Below are positions 7,650-15,983 of a stretch of DNA of 64,000 nucleotides, piece by piece. This stretch comes from Yoonia sp. I 8.24 (GTDB lineage: Bacteria; Pseudomonadota; Alphaproteobacteria; Rhodobacterales; Rhodobacteraceae), in assembly GCF_022096995.1 (NCBI RefSeq), contig NZ_JACXGQ010000001.1, positions 310,001-374,000 of the forward strand, read 5' to 3'. The notes below the pieces were generated by a model, which ran no database searches, was not told where the DNA came from, and was given only the letters and a program-made list of their open reading frames with translations. Each line of letters opens with the position of its first letter. The stretch's first letter is position 1. The position numbers and the translations under genes were made by a program.

Positions 7650-8825
7650 ATGGCGGCAACAAATTCGCACAACGCTTATGGAGCTGTGAGCAAAGTCTTT
7701 CATTGGATAACCGCCTTGCTGATCATCACGGTGATCCCCCTTGGGCTGATTGCGGATCGGCTGGCGCTTGATGCATCATTAAAGGTGCCGCTGTTTTCCG
7801 CGCATAAGACGCTCGGCATCCTCATATTTATCGTGGCGCTATGCCGTATTCTTTGGGCGTTGACCCAAAAGAAACCCGGTGACCTGCACCCCGAACGGCG
7901 GGTGGAAACATCGATCGCGCATATCGTGCATTGGATGCTGTATATCGCTTTGGTAGTGATGCCCCTGTCTGGCTGGCTGCACCATGCGGCGACCACTGGA
8001 TTCGCGCCTATTTGGCTGCCCATTGGCCAAGACTTACCCTTTATTCCAAAGGACGAATCTCTTGCCGAAGTGTTTGCCGGGCTGCATTGGGTCTGGAGCA
8101 AAGTCTTGGTGCTCTCGATCCTCTTGCATGTCGCAGGCGCGCTAAAACATCAGATCATCGACAAAGATGTCACCCTAAAACGGATGTGGTTCGGCAATGT
8201 CCAATTGCCTGACACGGGTGCCCCAGATCCGCAGCGCGCCGCCCCTTTCATCGCGGTTGCAATTTATCTGCTTGGCGCAGGTGGGGCTGCGATGGGCGGG
8301 CTTATGTCGCACGAGAGCCACAGCAATGGCGAGGCCCTGACAGAGGTCGCGTCAGAATGGGTCGTGACACAGGGCACGCTTGGGATCGGTATCACGCAGC
8401 TTGGCAATCCAGTTCAGGGACAATTTGACGAGTGGACCGCCGCGATTCAGTTCGATGAAAGCGCGACCGGCACGCTCGGCACAGTGACGACAACAATTGC
8501 GATTGGCTCGCTCAATCTGGGGTCGGTCAGCGGCCAAGCCATGGGTGCTGATTTCTTTGATGCCGATGTGTTCCCGACAGCGACATTTGATGCGGACATC
8601 ACCGCTGATGGTCCAACATATTTGGCGACCGGCACCTTGACGATCAAAGACATCACCCTTCCCGTCAGCATGCCCTTTGCGTTGGACCTGCAGGGGGACA
8701 CTGCGGAAATGGCTGGATCGCTGGCGCTTGATCGGCGTGACTTTGCGATTGGTCAAAGCATGGCGGACGAAAGCAATCTTGGCTTTGATGTCGCGGTCAC
8801 AATCATGCTGACTGCGACACGCTAG
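7650..8825 (+). CDS. Cytochrome b561 fused to a periplasmic YceI domain
   Basis: 391 residues. The first half is a cytochrome b561-type di-heme membrane protein with four spans (near 18-40, 50-75, 95-120 and 145-170) and histidines suited to heme ligation (FHWITAL, SAHKTLG, IAHIVHWM, LLHVAGALKH). A fifth span near 208-228 (AVAIYLLGAGGAAMGG) would carry the C-terminal half to the periplasm; that half is a YceI lipid-binding domain (about 235-391) with the typical VSMPFALDL and LDRRDFAIG segments. ATG 7650 was chosen for the AAGGGGG just upstream; the open frame to 7554 lacks coding character. A quinone/isoprenoid redox role is inferred. It converges with a free-standing YceI gene. Confidence 0.88.
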   Translation: MAATNSHNAYGAVSKVFHWITALLIITVIPLGLIADRLALDASLKVPLFSAHKTLGILIFIVALCRILWALTQKKPGDLHPERRVETSIAHIVHWMLYIALVVMPLSGWLHHAATTGFAPIWLPIGQDLPFIPKDESLAEVFAGLHWVWSKVLVLSILLHVAGALKHQIIDKDVTLKRMWFGNVQLPDTGAPDPQRAAPFIAVAIYLLGAGGAAMGGLMSHESHSNGEALTEVASEWVVTQGTLGIGITQLGNPVQGQFDEWTAAIQFDESATGTLGTVTTTIAIGSLNLGSVSGQAMGADFFDADVFPTATFDADITADGPTYLATGTLTIKDITLPVSMPFALDLQGDTAEMAGSLALDRRDFAIGQSMADESNLGFDVAVTIMLTATR

Positions 8826-8834
8826 ACAAAAAGA

Positions 8835-8864
8835 AACCCGCGCCCTGAAAACAGGACGCGGGTT
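8835..8864. terminator. Bidirectional intrinsic terminator between two YceI-domain genes
   Basis: Arms at 8835-8847 and 8852-8864 pair over 13 positions with one mismatch around an AAAA loop. AAAAAG runs flank the left side, giving a U-tail for the minus-strand gene. It lies between convergent genes and may serve both. Confidence 0.75.
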
Positions 8865-8887
8865 ACATGGGTACAAAAAGGCGGGGT

Positions 8888-9463
8888 TTATTCCGCTTTC
8901 ATTGCCTCGATAGAGAGCGTGACAGACACTTCGTCACTGACGTGCGGTGCAAAGGCACCAACACCAAAGTCTGAACGCAGCAATGTCGTTGTCGCGTCAA
9001 ACCCGGCCCATGCTTTATTGGCCATCGGGTGTGTACCCACTTGGTTCAACGTCGCGTCAAGGACGACGGATTTTGTCACATCATTTAATGTCAGATCACC
9101 TATGATCAGGGCAGTGTTGTCACCAGTAACTTCGATACCTGTTGAGGTAAATGTCACCATTTCATCATCTGCAGCATCGAAAAAATCACCCGCCATGAAG
9201 TGATCAAAGCGGGCTTCCCAGCCCGTCAACATGCTGCGCACAGGAAATGAAACGTTGACGCTGGATGCAGCGGGGTCTTCTTGGTCAAAAGCGATCTCGC
9301 CTTCGAAACCCGAAAACATGCCCATCCCGGTCGAATAGCCAAGGTGATTATAGGTAAACACGATCTGGCTATGACTTGCGTCCAGAACATAGGTTTCAGG
9401 GGCGGCCAGTGCAGGTGCCGCAGCGGCCATAAGTAACGCAGTCGCGCAAAGAAGGTTTTTCAT
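8888..9463 (-). CDS. Periplasmic YceI family protein
   Basis: 191 residues with a clean Sec signal peptide (MKNLLCATALLMAAAAPALA) and a full YceI beta-barrel, a fold that binds isoprenoid or amphiphilic ligands in its cavity. Features include YVLDASHSQIVFTYNHLGYSTG near the mature start and DLTLNDVTKSVVLDATLN mid-protein. The start is ATG 9463, preceded by GGAG. It is convergent with a membrane cytochrome b561 that carries its own YceI domain, so both may act on the same quinone-like ligand (inference). Confidence 0.9.
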   Translation of the reverse strand: MKNLLCATALLMAAAAPALAAPETYVLDASHSQIVFTYNHLGYSTGMGMFSGFEGEIAFDQEDPAASSVNVSFPVRSMLTGWEARFDHFMAGDFFDAADDEMVTFTSTGIEVTGDNTALIIGDLTLNDVTKSVVLDATLNQVGTHPMANKAWAGFDATTTLLRSDFGVGAFAPHVSDEVSVTLSIEAMKAE

Positions 9464-9573
9464 TGGTGGCTCCAGTTGAAGGTTTGATACCCACACAACT
9501 GACGGCGAATTGCCGCACAAAGCAATCCGGCAATTCTGAACAAATTGTGTTCAGCAATACACGCAAGCTATCC

Positions 9574-10107
9574 CTACGCAGCTACACCTGCGCCAACCAT
9601 TAGGTCATGGGCCAACCTGTCACGCAGCGGGATAAGCTGCGCCTCGAGCCCTTCAGCCACGCTAACCTGTTTATCAGTATCGCGATATTGCAGTACCAAA
9701 AGCGACATTGGGTCAAGCCCATCAATGATATGCACGCCGCCAATTGTATCAAACCCGTAGGCCCCGACTGTGGTCGGCTTGCCTGCGCGGTTGCTGATCA
9801 CCTGACGGATTTCACCAACGCTCGTGTCAACGTGAATCTCCGTTTGCGATCCACGGCTCGCGAACCACAGCAAATAAAATGCCGCTGCGGCAAATAGGAC
9901 CGCGGCGACGATACGCATAACACCCACGCCCTCGCCTGAGAACAAAATAGGCGCCCCAACAATACTGACGGCGGCAATCATAAAGCATGCGCCGAAAAAA
10001 TACGAAAACGACTGCGCCATCACGAGACCCATGGCTGGCGCGCGGCCAGATTGAATTTGATAGCCCCAAAACGTGTCTTCAACTGAAAATTGCGGTGATT
10101 TTGTCAT
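9574..10107 (-). CDS. Small two-span membrane protein of unknown function
   Basis: 177 residues from ATG 10107 (MTKSPQFSVED); an ATG at 10137 would add a basic leader of ten residues. Two hydrophobic spans (about 35-58 and 65-85) form a hairpin, followed by a soluble part of about 90 residues with DTSVGEIRQVISNRAGK and YGFDTIGGVHIIDG. That part resembles the PH-like or photosynthetic-complex-assembly type of domain placed after a membrane hairpin, but I do not recognise the family. It stands alone between YceI and the ribosomal operon. Confidence 0.6.
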   Translation of the reverse strand: MTKSPQFSVEDTFWGYQIQSGRAPAMGLVMAQSFSYFFGACFMIAAVSIVGAPILFSGEGVGVMRIVAAVLFAAAAFYLLWFASRGSQTEIHVDTSVGEIRQVISNRAGKPTTVGAYGFDTIGGVHIIDGLDPMSLLVLQYRDTDKQVSVAEGLEAQLIPLRDRLAHDLMVGAGVAA

Positions 10108-10416
10108 TTGTCTCTGCCCGTCTTTGCGTTTTCTCACGAAGATAGCCGCGGTGACGCGACGTGAATACTGTTTTCACAAAATAAATAGAAAGTGATCAGG
10201 GCAAAAAAGCGGCCATCGCATGGCAGAACAGCAAAAATCCAAAAACAGACGGCAGCCCAAGAAAAACAGGGATATGCGGCTTGCATCATGGGCCCACCCC
10301 TGTATAAGGCCGCAACCTTTCTGTGGATATTGAACTGCGCAGTCTCTCGTGGATGGGGTGCAGAAAGGGTCACTGCCCCATACTTTGAAATGCGCTGATA
10401 AATGAATGGAGAACGC

Positions 10417-10770
10417 ATGCCGCTATACGAGCATGTCATGATTGCGCGTCAGGATCTTTCCAACTCGCAAGCAGAAGCCCTTATCGAACACTTCGGTTCT
10501 GTTCTTGCTGACAACGACGGCAAGTTGCTGGAAAACGAATATTGGGGCGTCAAAACGATGGCCTATAAGATCAACAAAAACCGCAAGGGTCACTACGCCC
10601 TGCTGCGCACCGATGCGCCGGTTGCTGCGATCCAAGAAATGGAACGCCTGATGCGTCTGCATGATGATGTCATGCGTGTGCTGACAATCAAAGTCGACGC
10701 ACATGAAGAAGGCCCATCTGTTCAGATGCAGAAACGCGAAGAACGTGGCGAACGCCGCGAGCGCCGCTAA
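10417..10770 (+). CDS. rpsF: 30S ribosomal protein S6
   Basis: 118-residue S6 of the small subunit platform, which pairs with S18 on 16S rRNA. The MPLYEHVMIARQ start and NRKGHYALLRTDAP core are typical; the C-terminal tail is basic and glutamate-rich (KREERGERRERR). ATG 10417 is preceded by GGAGAA; a start at 10402 would add five residues. It is the first gene of rpsF-rpsR-rplI; the 279-base upstream gap holds its promoter but no other gene I can support. Confidence 0.97.
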   Translation: MPLYEHVMIARQDLSNSQAEALIEHFGSVLADNDGKLLENEYWGVKTMAYKINKNRKGHYALLRTDAPVAAIQEMERLMRLHDDVMRVLTIKVDAHEEGPSVQMQKREERGERRERR

Positions 10771-10796
10771 TCAGATCTTAGATAAGGACCACAATC

Positions 10797-11024
10797 ATGG
10801 CTACTAAACCATTTTTCCGTCGTCGTAAGTCCGATCCGTTTGAAGGCGAAAACGCGCCAAAGATCGACTACAAAGACACTCGCCTTTTGCAGCGCTACAT
10901 CTCTGAGCGCGGCAAAATCGTTCCAGCCCGTATCACAGCTGTTGGCGCCAAGAACCAGCGTAAGCTCGCCCAGGCGATCAAACGCGCGCGTTTCCTTGCC
11001 CTGCTGCCATACGCAGTAAAGTAA
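10797..11024 (+). CDS. rpsR: 30S ribosomal protein S18
   Basis: 75-residue basic protein of the small subunit that dimerises with S6. [20 protein letters not shown] and the [21 protein letters not shown] helix are diagnostic. It is spaced 26 bases after rpsF with an AAGGA ribosome site, and is co-transcribed with rplI. Confidence 0.98.
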   Translation: MATKPFFRRRKSDPFEGENAPKIDYKDTRLLQRYISERGKIVPARITAVGAKNQRKLAQAIKRARFLALLPYAVK

Positions 11025-11036
11025 GGACACCGACAC

Positions 11037-11648
11037 ATGGATATCATTCTACTGGAGCGCGTGGCCAAACTGGGTCAGATGGGCGAAGTTGTTTCTGTTA
11101 AAGAAGGCTACGCACGTAACTTTTTGCTGCCACAAGGCAAAGCGCTGCGCGTAAACGCGGCCAACCTTGCGCGTTTCGAAGCTGAAAAAGCACAGCTTGA
11201 AACACGCAACCTTGAAAGCAAAAAAGAAGCAGAAGCGCTGGCTGAAAAGCTGGACGGCGAAACCTTCATCATCATTCGCTCTGCGTCTGATGCGGGTGCG
11301 CTTTACGGCTCTGTCACAACACGTGACGCTGCCGAAGTTGCAACTGAAGCTGGCTTTACTGTCGACAAGAAACAAGTCGTTCTGTCTGCAACAATCAAAT
11401 ACCTGGGGCTGCACGACGTCACCGTCAACCTGCACCCAGAAGTTGCTGCAACGATTTCACTGAACGTTGCACGTTCTGCCGAAGAAGCCGAGCTGCAAGC
11501 AGCCGGTAAATCTATCGCAGAACTGGCCGCCGAAGAAGAAGCAGCTGCTGAATTTGAAATTCAGGAACTGTTCGACGATATCGGTTCAGCCGCTGACGAA
11601 TTCGGCGACGACGAAGAAGCACCAGCAGCAAGCGAAGACGACGCATAA
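11037..11648 (+). CDS. rplI: 50S ribosomal protein L9
   Basis: 203 residues, longer than the E. coli protein (about 150) owing to an acidic, alanine-rich C-terminal tail ([16 protein letters not shown]). The N-terminal 23S rRNA-binding domain is standard: [28 protein letters not shown], in two pieces around the conserved glycines. The long acidic tail occurs in other alphaproteobacteria. It is the last gene of the S6-S18-L9 operon and is followed by a strong terminator. Confidence 0.97.
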   Translation: MDIILLERVAKLGQMGEVVSVKEGYARNFLLPQGKALRVNAANLARFEAEKAQLETRNLESKKEAEALAEKLDGETFIIIRSASDAGALYGSVTTRDAAEVATEAGFTVDKKQVVLSATIKYLGLHDVTVNLHPEVAATISLNVARSAEEAELQAAGKSIAELAAEEEAAAEFEIQELFDDIGSAADEFGDDEEAPAASEDDA

Positions 11649-11676
11649 GTCATCCCCGCTAATTTGCATTGAATTG

Positions 11677-11705
11677 GGCCGCTCCAGAAATGGGGCGGCC
11701 TTTTT
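11677..11705 (+). terminator. Intrinsic terminator of rpsF-rpsR-rplI
   Basis: Arms GGCCGCTCC (11677-11685) and GGGGCGGCC (11692-11700) pair over nine positions around a six-base loop. TTTTT follows directly. Confidence 0.92.
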
Positions 11706-11793
11706 CGTTTTGGCCGCCGCAGTATACACCCTTGTTACGAATCCTCTGCAGATGTCTACTGATCATACATCTAGAAATCCGGGGGATTATCTT

Positions 11794-13752
11794 ATGACAC
11801 TTCGTCTTAATCGTCGTCACTTTCTCGCAGGCTCTGCAGGGCTGATCGCGATGCATCCGTTTTCAGTCAATGCGGCCACGGGCCAAGCCCACTTGCGCTT
11901 GATGGAAACGACCGACCTGCATGTGCATGTTTTTCCATATGATTATTATGCCGATAAGGCTGTTGATACTGTCGGTCTCGCGCGGACCGCATCCATCATC
12001 GCAGGCGTGCGTGCAGAATCGACGAACTCACTCTTGCTCGACAACGGTGATTTCTTGCAAGGGAACCCGATGGGCGATTACATCGCCTATGAACGTGGCA
12101 TGGCCGAAGGCGACATGCATCCGGTGATCACAGCAATGAACACATTGGGCTATGACGCGTCCACCTTGGGCAACCATGAATTCAACTACGGCGTACCCTT
12201 CTTGATGAAATCTGTCGCAGGCGCCGCCTTCCCCGTTGTTTCGGCCAACGTGGTCAAAGAAATGGGCGCAACCCCGACCGCCGACACAACATTGCTGCCC
12301 CCCTACACCATTCTGGAACGCACCTTGACCGATGGCACAGGCACGGCGCATCCGATTAAAATCGGGTTGATCGGGTTTGTACCGCCGCAAATCATGAACT
12401 GGGACCGTAAGCACCTTGAGGGCAACGTACAGGCCCGTGATATCGTCGCCACCGCCCGCGCCTATGTGCCCCAAATGAAAGAACAAGGGGCCGATATCAT
12501 TGTCGCGCTTTGCCATTCAGGCATTGGTGCAGCGGACGAGACCGACGGGATGGAAAATGCAGCCATTCCATTGGCCGGCATCGACGGAATTGACGCGATC
12601 CTGACCGGGCATAGCCACCTTGTGTTCCCTTCATCCAATTATGATGATTGGGCGGGTGTCGATGTGGCAGCAGGCACCATCAACGGCAAACCCGGCGTCA
12701 TGGGCGGGTTCTGGGGCAGCCATATGGGGCTAGTTGATCTCTTGTTAGAGCGCGACGGAAACGGTTGGCGTGTGCTTTCCCATACATCCGAGGCGCGGCC
12801 CATTTCGCGCCGCGAAGAAGACCGCAGCATCACCCCGCTTGCCGAAGATTTCACCCCCGTGATGGCGTCAATCCAAGACATCCACGACGAAACCCTCGCT
12901 TATGTGCGCACAGCCGTTGGCAAAACCGATGCGGCCCTGCACAGCTATTTTGCGTTGGTCGCGGATGATCCATCGGTGCAAATCGTTTCCAATGCGCAAA
13001 CATGGTACATCAGCGAACAAATAGTCGGGACAGTTTACGAAGGGCTTCCCATTTTGTCTGCGGCAGCCCCATTCAAAGCAGGCGGTCGCGGTGGTCCAGA
13101 ATATTTTACAGACGTCCCAGTCGGCGACGTAGCGATCAAGAACGTGGCAGACCTATATCTGTATCCAAATACAGTGCGCGCTGTGAAAATCCCTGGGGCG
13201 CAGGTGAAACTGTGGTTGGAACGCTCTGCGGGCATGTTCAATCAGATCACGCCGGGATCATCTGATGCGATCCTGCTAAACCCTGACTTCCCCAGCTACA
13301 ACTTTGATGTGATGGATGGGGTCACATATGAAATTGATCTGTCGCAACCAGCGATGTTCGACCGCGAAGGTGTAGTGATCAATGCCGACACCAACCGGAT
13401 TGTGAACCTTTCCTTCAATGGCGCCCCGATCGATCCGGCACAAGATTTCATCGTGGCAACGAACAACTACCGGGCCTCTGGTGGCGGTCATTTTCCCGGT
13501 GCAGACGGGTCAACGGTCGTGTTCGAAGGACCAGACACCAACCGCGATGTTATCGTGCGGTACATCGTCGACCAAGGCACCGTCAGCCCACGCGCCGATG
13601 CAAACTGGTCGTTTATGGCAATGCCCGCCACGACAGTCATGTTTGAATCTGGTCCTGCTGGCGAACAATACGCGGATAGTGTTGCGGGTATGGATATTAG
13701 CCCCGTAGGCAATAGCGACACAGGTTTCGCCCTGTTCCGCATCGCACTTTAA
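11794..13752 (+). CDS. cpdB: Periplasmic 2',3'-cyclic-nucleotide 2'-phosphodiesterase / 3'-nucleotidase
   Basis: 652-residue bifunctional phosphoesterase that degrades extracellular 2',3'-cyclic nucleotides and 3'-nucleotides for phosphate and nucleosides. An N-terminal export signal with twin arginines (LNRRHFLAGSAG) suggests the Tat route. The metallophosphatase half has TTDLHVHVFPYDYY, DNGDFLQGNP, TLGNHEFNYG and LTGHSHLVFP metal-binding motifs; the C-terminal nucleotide-binding half has AAAPFKAGGRGG and YPNTVRAVKIPG. ATG 11794 with GGGGGA upstream is the start; the longer open frame overlaps the rplI terminator and is not coding. Confidence 0.93.
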   Translation: MTLRLNRRHFLAGSAGLIAMHPFSVNAATGQAHLRLMETTDLHVHVFPYDYYADKAVDTVGLARTASIIAGVRAESTNSLLLDNGDFLQGNPMGDYIAYERGMAEGDMHPVITAMNTLGYDASTLGNHEFNYGVPFLMKSVAGAAFPVVSANVVKEMGATPTADTTLLPPYTILERTLTDGTGTAHPIKIGLIGFVPPQIMNWDRKHLEGNVQARDIVATARAYVPQMKEQGADIIVALCHSGIGAADETDGMENAAIPLAGIDGIDAILTGHSHLVFPSSNYDDWAGVDVAAGTINGKPGVMGGFWGSHMGLVDLLLERDGNGWRVLSHTSEARPISRREEDRSITPLAEDFTPVMASIQDIHDETLAYVRTAVGKTDAALHSYFALVADDPSVQIVSNAQTWYISEQIVGTVYEGLPILSAAAPFKAGGRGGPEYFTDVPVGDVAIKNVADLYLYPNTVRAVKIPGAQVKLWLERSAGMFNQITPGSSDAILLNPDFPSYNFDVMDGVTYEIDLSQPAMFDREGVVINADTNRIVNLSFNGAPIDPAQDFIVATNNYRASGGGHFPGADGSTVVFEGPDTNRDVIVRYIVDQGTVSPRADANWSFMAMPATTVMFESGPAGEQYADSVAGMDISPVGNSDTGFALFRIAL

Positions 13753-13757
13753 ACAAA

Positions 13758-13793
13758 AAAGGCCCGGCGTCCATCACGGGTGCCGGGCCTTTC
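13758..13793. terminator. Bidirectional intrinsic terminator after cpdB
   Basis: AAAGGCCCGGCGTCC (13758-13772) pairs with GGGTGCCGGGCCTTT (13778-13792), giving a long GC-rich stem with A-rich and T-rich flanks. It is placed between cpdB and the convergent small secreted-protein gene. Confidence 0.9.
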
Positions 13794-13810
13794 TATTCTA
13801 TGCGACAGCC

Positions 13811-14287
13811 TTAGCGGTTATATGTTTCCATCGACAGACGCGCATTGCAGTATTCGCCGTCATAGGTGCCCGCCCAAATATCGATACGCCCGTCGACAGG
13901 GCGCGTCAAAACGATACGCGGGTCAAGGTTACCGTTGTCGTCATCGTCGTAATACCAGCCGCCAGTAGATGTGTTGATCAACAGGGCAGAATCGCATTCG
14001 CTGACCATGCTGATGACCAATTGATACCTAGCCATGCCTGAAACCTGGAATGAGAAATCAGGCCCGGTGGTAAAATACCCAGCACCAGTATCCGTTGCCG
14101 GGCGCACGTTCGAACAGTTCCAGATATAGTTTTCACCACCTGCAACCACGTCAAAAGTACGCTCTTGGTACATTTGCTTTCCTGTGGCTTGATAGGAGGC
14201 TGCAGGTGGCGCGTTATAATCTGGGCAGGCCATTGCCGCCCCAGACAGACAAAATGTTACAGCAGCGGCCAAAATAGAAGCTTTCAT
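13811..14287 (-). CDS. Small secreted protein with acidic DxDxDG-like loop
   Basis: 158 residues, Sec signal peptide (MKASILAAAVTFCLSGAAMA) with mature start CPDYNAPP. Four cysteines could form two disulfides. An aspartate-rich stretch, YYDDDDNGNLDPRI, looks like a calcium-binding loop inside a beta-sandwich of the kind seen in pre-peptidase C-terminal-like domains (SALLINTSTGGWYY, GRIDIWAGTYDGE). This architecture recurs in secreted alphaproteobacterial proteins of unknown role. ATG 14287 has GGAG upstream. No enzymatic motif seen. Confidence 0.7.
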   Translation of the reverse strand: MKASILAAAVTFCLSGAAMACPDYNAPPAASYQATGKQMYQERTFDVVAGGENYIWNCSNVRPATDTGAGYFTTGPDFSFQVSGMARYQLVISMVSECDSALLINTSTGGWYYDDDDNGNLDPRIVLTRPVDGRIDIWAGTYDGEYCNARLSMETYNR

Positions 14288-14377
14288 CAAAATCTCCAAG
14301 AAATAGCTATCTTTGCAGCCAGTAAAAACCCAACCAGCTCACGGTATCGTTACATTATTCTATCGAGCAGTCAAAAA

Positions 14378-14404
14378 AAAGACGCCCCAAAAGGGCGCCT
14401 TTTC
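14378..14404 (-). terminator. Intrinsic terminator of tig
   Basis: AAAAGACGCCC (left) pairs with GGGCGCCTTTT (right) with one mismatch around a short A loop. On the minus strand it ends in a run of eight T residues, just past the tig stop. Confidence 0.85.
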
Positions 14405-14425
14405 GTAAACAGTTTGTTCTGAAAT

Positions 14426-15757
14426 TTACTCTTCTTCGAGCTTCTCAACAGCGGCCTGCAAATCATCTTTGCTGACTTCTTTGTCTGTCACAGCGGCCTT
14501 TTCAAAGATGTGATCAACGACCTTATCTTCAAACATTGGCGCTTGAAGCTGCTGACGGAACTGCGCGTTTTGCTGCACGAACTCAAAGAACTGACGTTCT
14601 TGACCCGGGTATTGGCGGGCTTGGTTCATGATCGCTTGGGTCATTTCCTGATCTGTCACCTGAACTTCGGCCTTTTGACCGATATCAGCCAACAACAGGC
14701 CCAGTTTTACGCGGCGCTCTGCCAGTTTCTTGTGCTCGTCAGTGGCTTCGATCTCAGGGTGATCGTGGCCTTCGACCTCAGGGTTTTCTTCGTGCCACAA
14801 CTGATGCGCAATTTGGTTTGCTTCGGCAGTGACCAGCGATTCCGGCAAGTCGAATGAAACAGCCGTATCCAAAGCATCCAGCAACGCGCGTTTTGCAACA
14901 GCACGTGACGCGCCAGTGTATTCTGCTTCGAGACGCTCTGTGATTTGAGTTTTCAAACCATCAAGATCTTCGGCACCAAATTTCTTCGCCAGCTCATCAT
15001 CCAACTCAGGCGCTTTTGGCGCTTTCACTTCTTTGATGGTGCAGCTGAAGACAGCTTTCTTGCCCGCAAGATTTTCCGCTTGGTAATCTTCTGGGAAGGT
15101 CACTTCGATGTCTTTTTCTTCGCCAGCTTTGACCTTTAGCAGGCCGTCTTCGAAGCCGGGGATGAAAGAGTTGGAACCGATCACCAGCGGGTAATCTTCG
15201 GCTGCGCCACCTTCAAAGGCTTCGCCGTCAACTTTACCCACGAAATCAAGAACGACTTGGTCGTCTTTTTTCGCTTGGGTTTTCTTTGGCTCGTAAGAAA
15301 CAGCCTGTGGAGACGCCGCAAGGTTGTCCAAGGCTTCTTTAATCGAATCTTCATCCGCTTTGACGACCATGCGCTCTAGCTTGATAGATGCAAAATCTGT
15401 GTCGGCAATGTCAGGCAGTTTTTCGTAGGAAACGTCAACAGCAACATCATCGCCTTCTTTCCAATCCGCATCAGCCATTTTCATTTCTGGCTGCGCCGCG
15501 GGACGGTCACCTGTTTCTTCAAGGTGCTTGCTCATCGCGCCGTCGATGGATTCTTGCATCGCTTCGCCCATGATACGCTGACCATACTGCTTGCGCAGAA
15601 GTGCCATAGGTACCTTGCCCTTACGAAAACCCTTCATTTCAACGGTTGGCTGCGCTTCTTTCAGCTTTTCTTCAACCTTCGCGTCGAGTTCAGCCGCCGT
15701 AACGGTGATCGCATAGCCGCGCTTGAGGCCTTCGTTCAGGGTCTCAGTGACGTTCAT
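14426..15757 (-). CDS. tig: Trigger factor chaperone
   Basis: 443-residue ribosome-bound chaperone and peptidyl-prolyl isomerase for nascent chains. The ribosome-docking loop [12 protein letters not shown] is at residues 42-53. The FKBP-type isomerase domain (about 150-250) has [19 protein letters not shown] and [18 protein letters not shown]; the C-terminal helical arms follow, with an acidic end. Length is normal. The tRNA-Leu gene lies just upstream on the same strand. Confidence 0.98.
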   Translation of the reverse strand: MNVTETLNEGLKRGYAITVTAAELDAKVEEKLKEAQPTVEMKGFRKGKVPMALLRKQYGQRIMGEAMQESIDGAMSKHLEETGDRPAAQPEMKMADADWKEGDDVAVDVSYEKLPDIADTDFASIKLERMVVKADEDSIKEALDNLAASPQAVSYEPKKTQAKKDDQVVLDFVGKVDGEAFEGGAAEDYPLVIGSNSFIPGFEDGLLKVKAGEEKDIEVTFPEDYQAENLAGKKAVFSCTIKEVKAPKAPELDDELAKKFGAEDLDGLKTQITERLEAEYTGASRAVAKRALLDALDTAVSFDLPESLVTAEANQIAHQLWHEENPEVEGHDHPEIEATDEHKKLAERRVKLGLLLADIGQKAEVQVTDQEMTQAIMNQARQYPGQERQFFEFVQQNAQFRQQLQAPMFEDKVVDHIFEKAAVTDKEVSKDDLQAAVEKLEEE

Positions 15758-15779
15758 GTGCTGTCCTTCATAAAACTAA

Positions 15780-15864
15780 TGGTGCGGGTGAAGGGACTCG
15801 AACCCCCACGCCTCGCGGCGCCAGAACCTAAATCTGGTGCGTCTACCAATTCCGCCACACCCGC
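15780..15864 (-). tRNA. tRNA-Leu (anticodon TAG)
   Basis: Read on the minus strand from 15864: a 7-bp acceptor stem GCGGGTG/CACCCGC (15858-15864 with 15784-15790), a class II long variable arm, the T-arm GGGGGTTCGAGTCCC, and an encoded CCA at 15780-15782. The anticodon arm CCAGA-TTTAGGT-TCTGG puts TAG at positions 34-36, which reads CUA-type leucine codons. All arms are intact. Confidence 0.96.
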
Positions 15865-15983
15865 ATGATTATTAGGGGCAGTTTTCAAGGCCACCCCAAG
15901 GTTGGCCGCTTACTAGCAAAGCTATTACCGGGAAGCGAGAGGAAAAATGCGCTTTCTTGATACGATTTCGCAGAAACTTTGGA

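Noticed and set aside
10219-10332. 37-residue basic open frame in the rpsF leader
   Set aside because: No ribosome site and no recognisable motif; upstream region better read as promoter.
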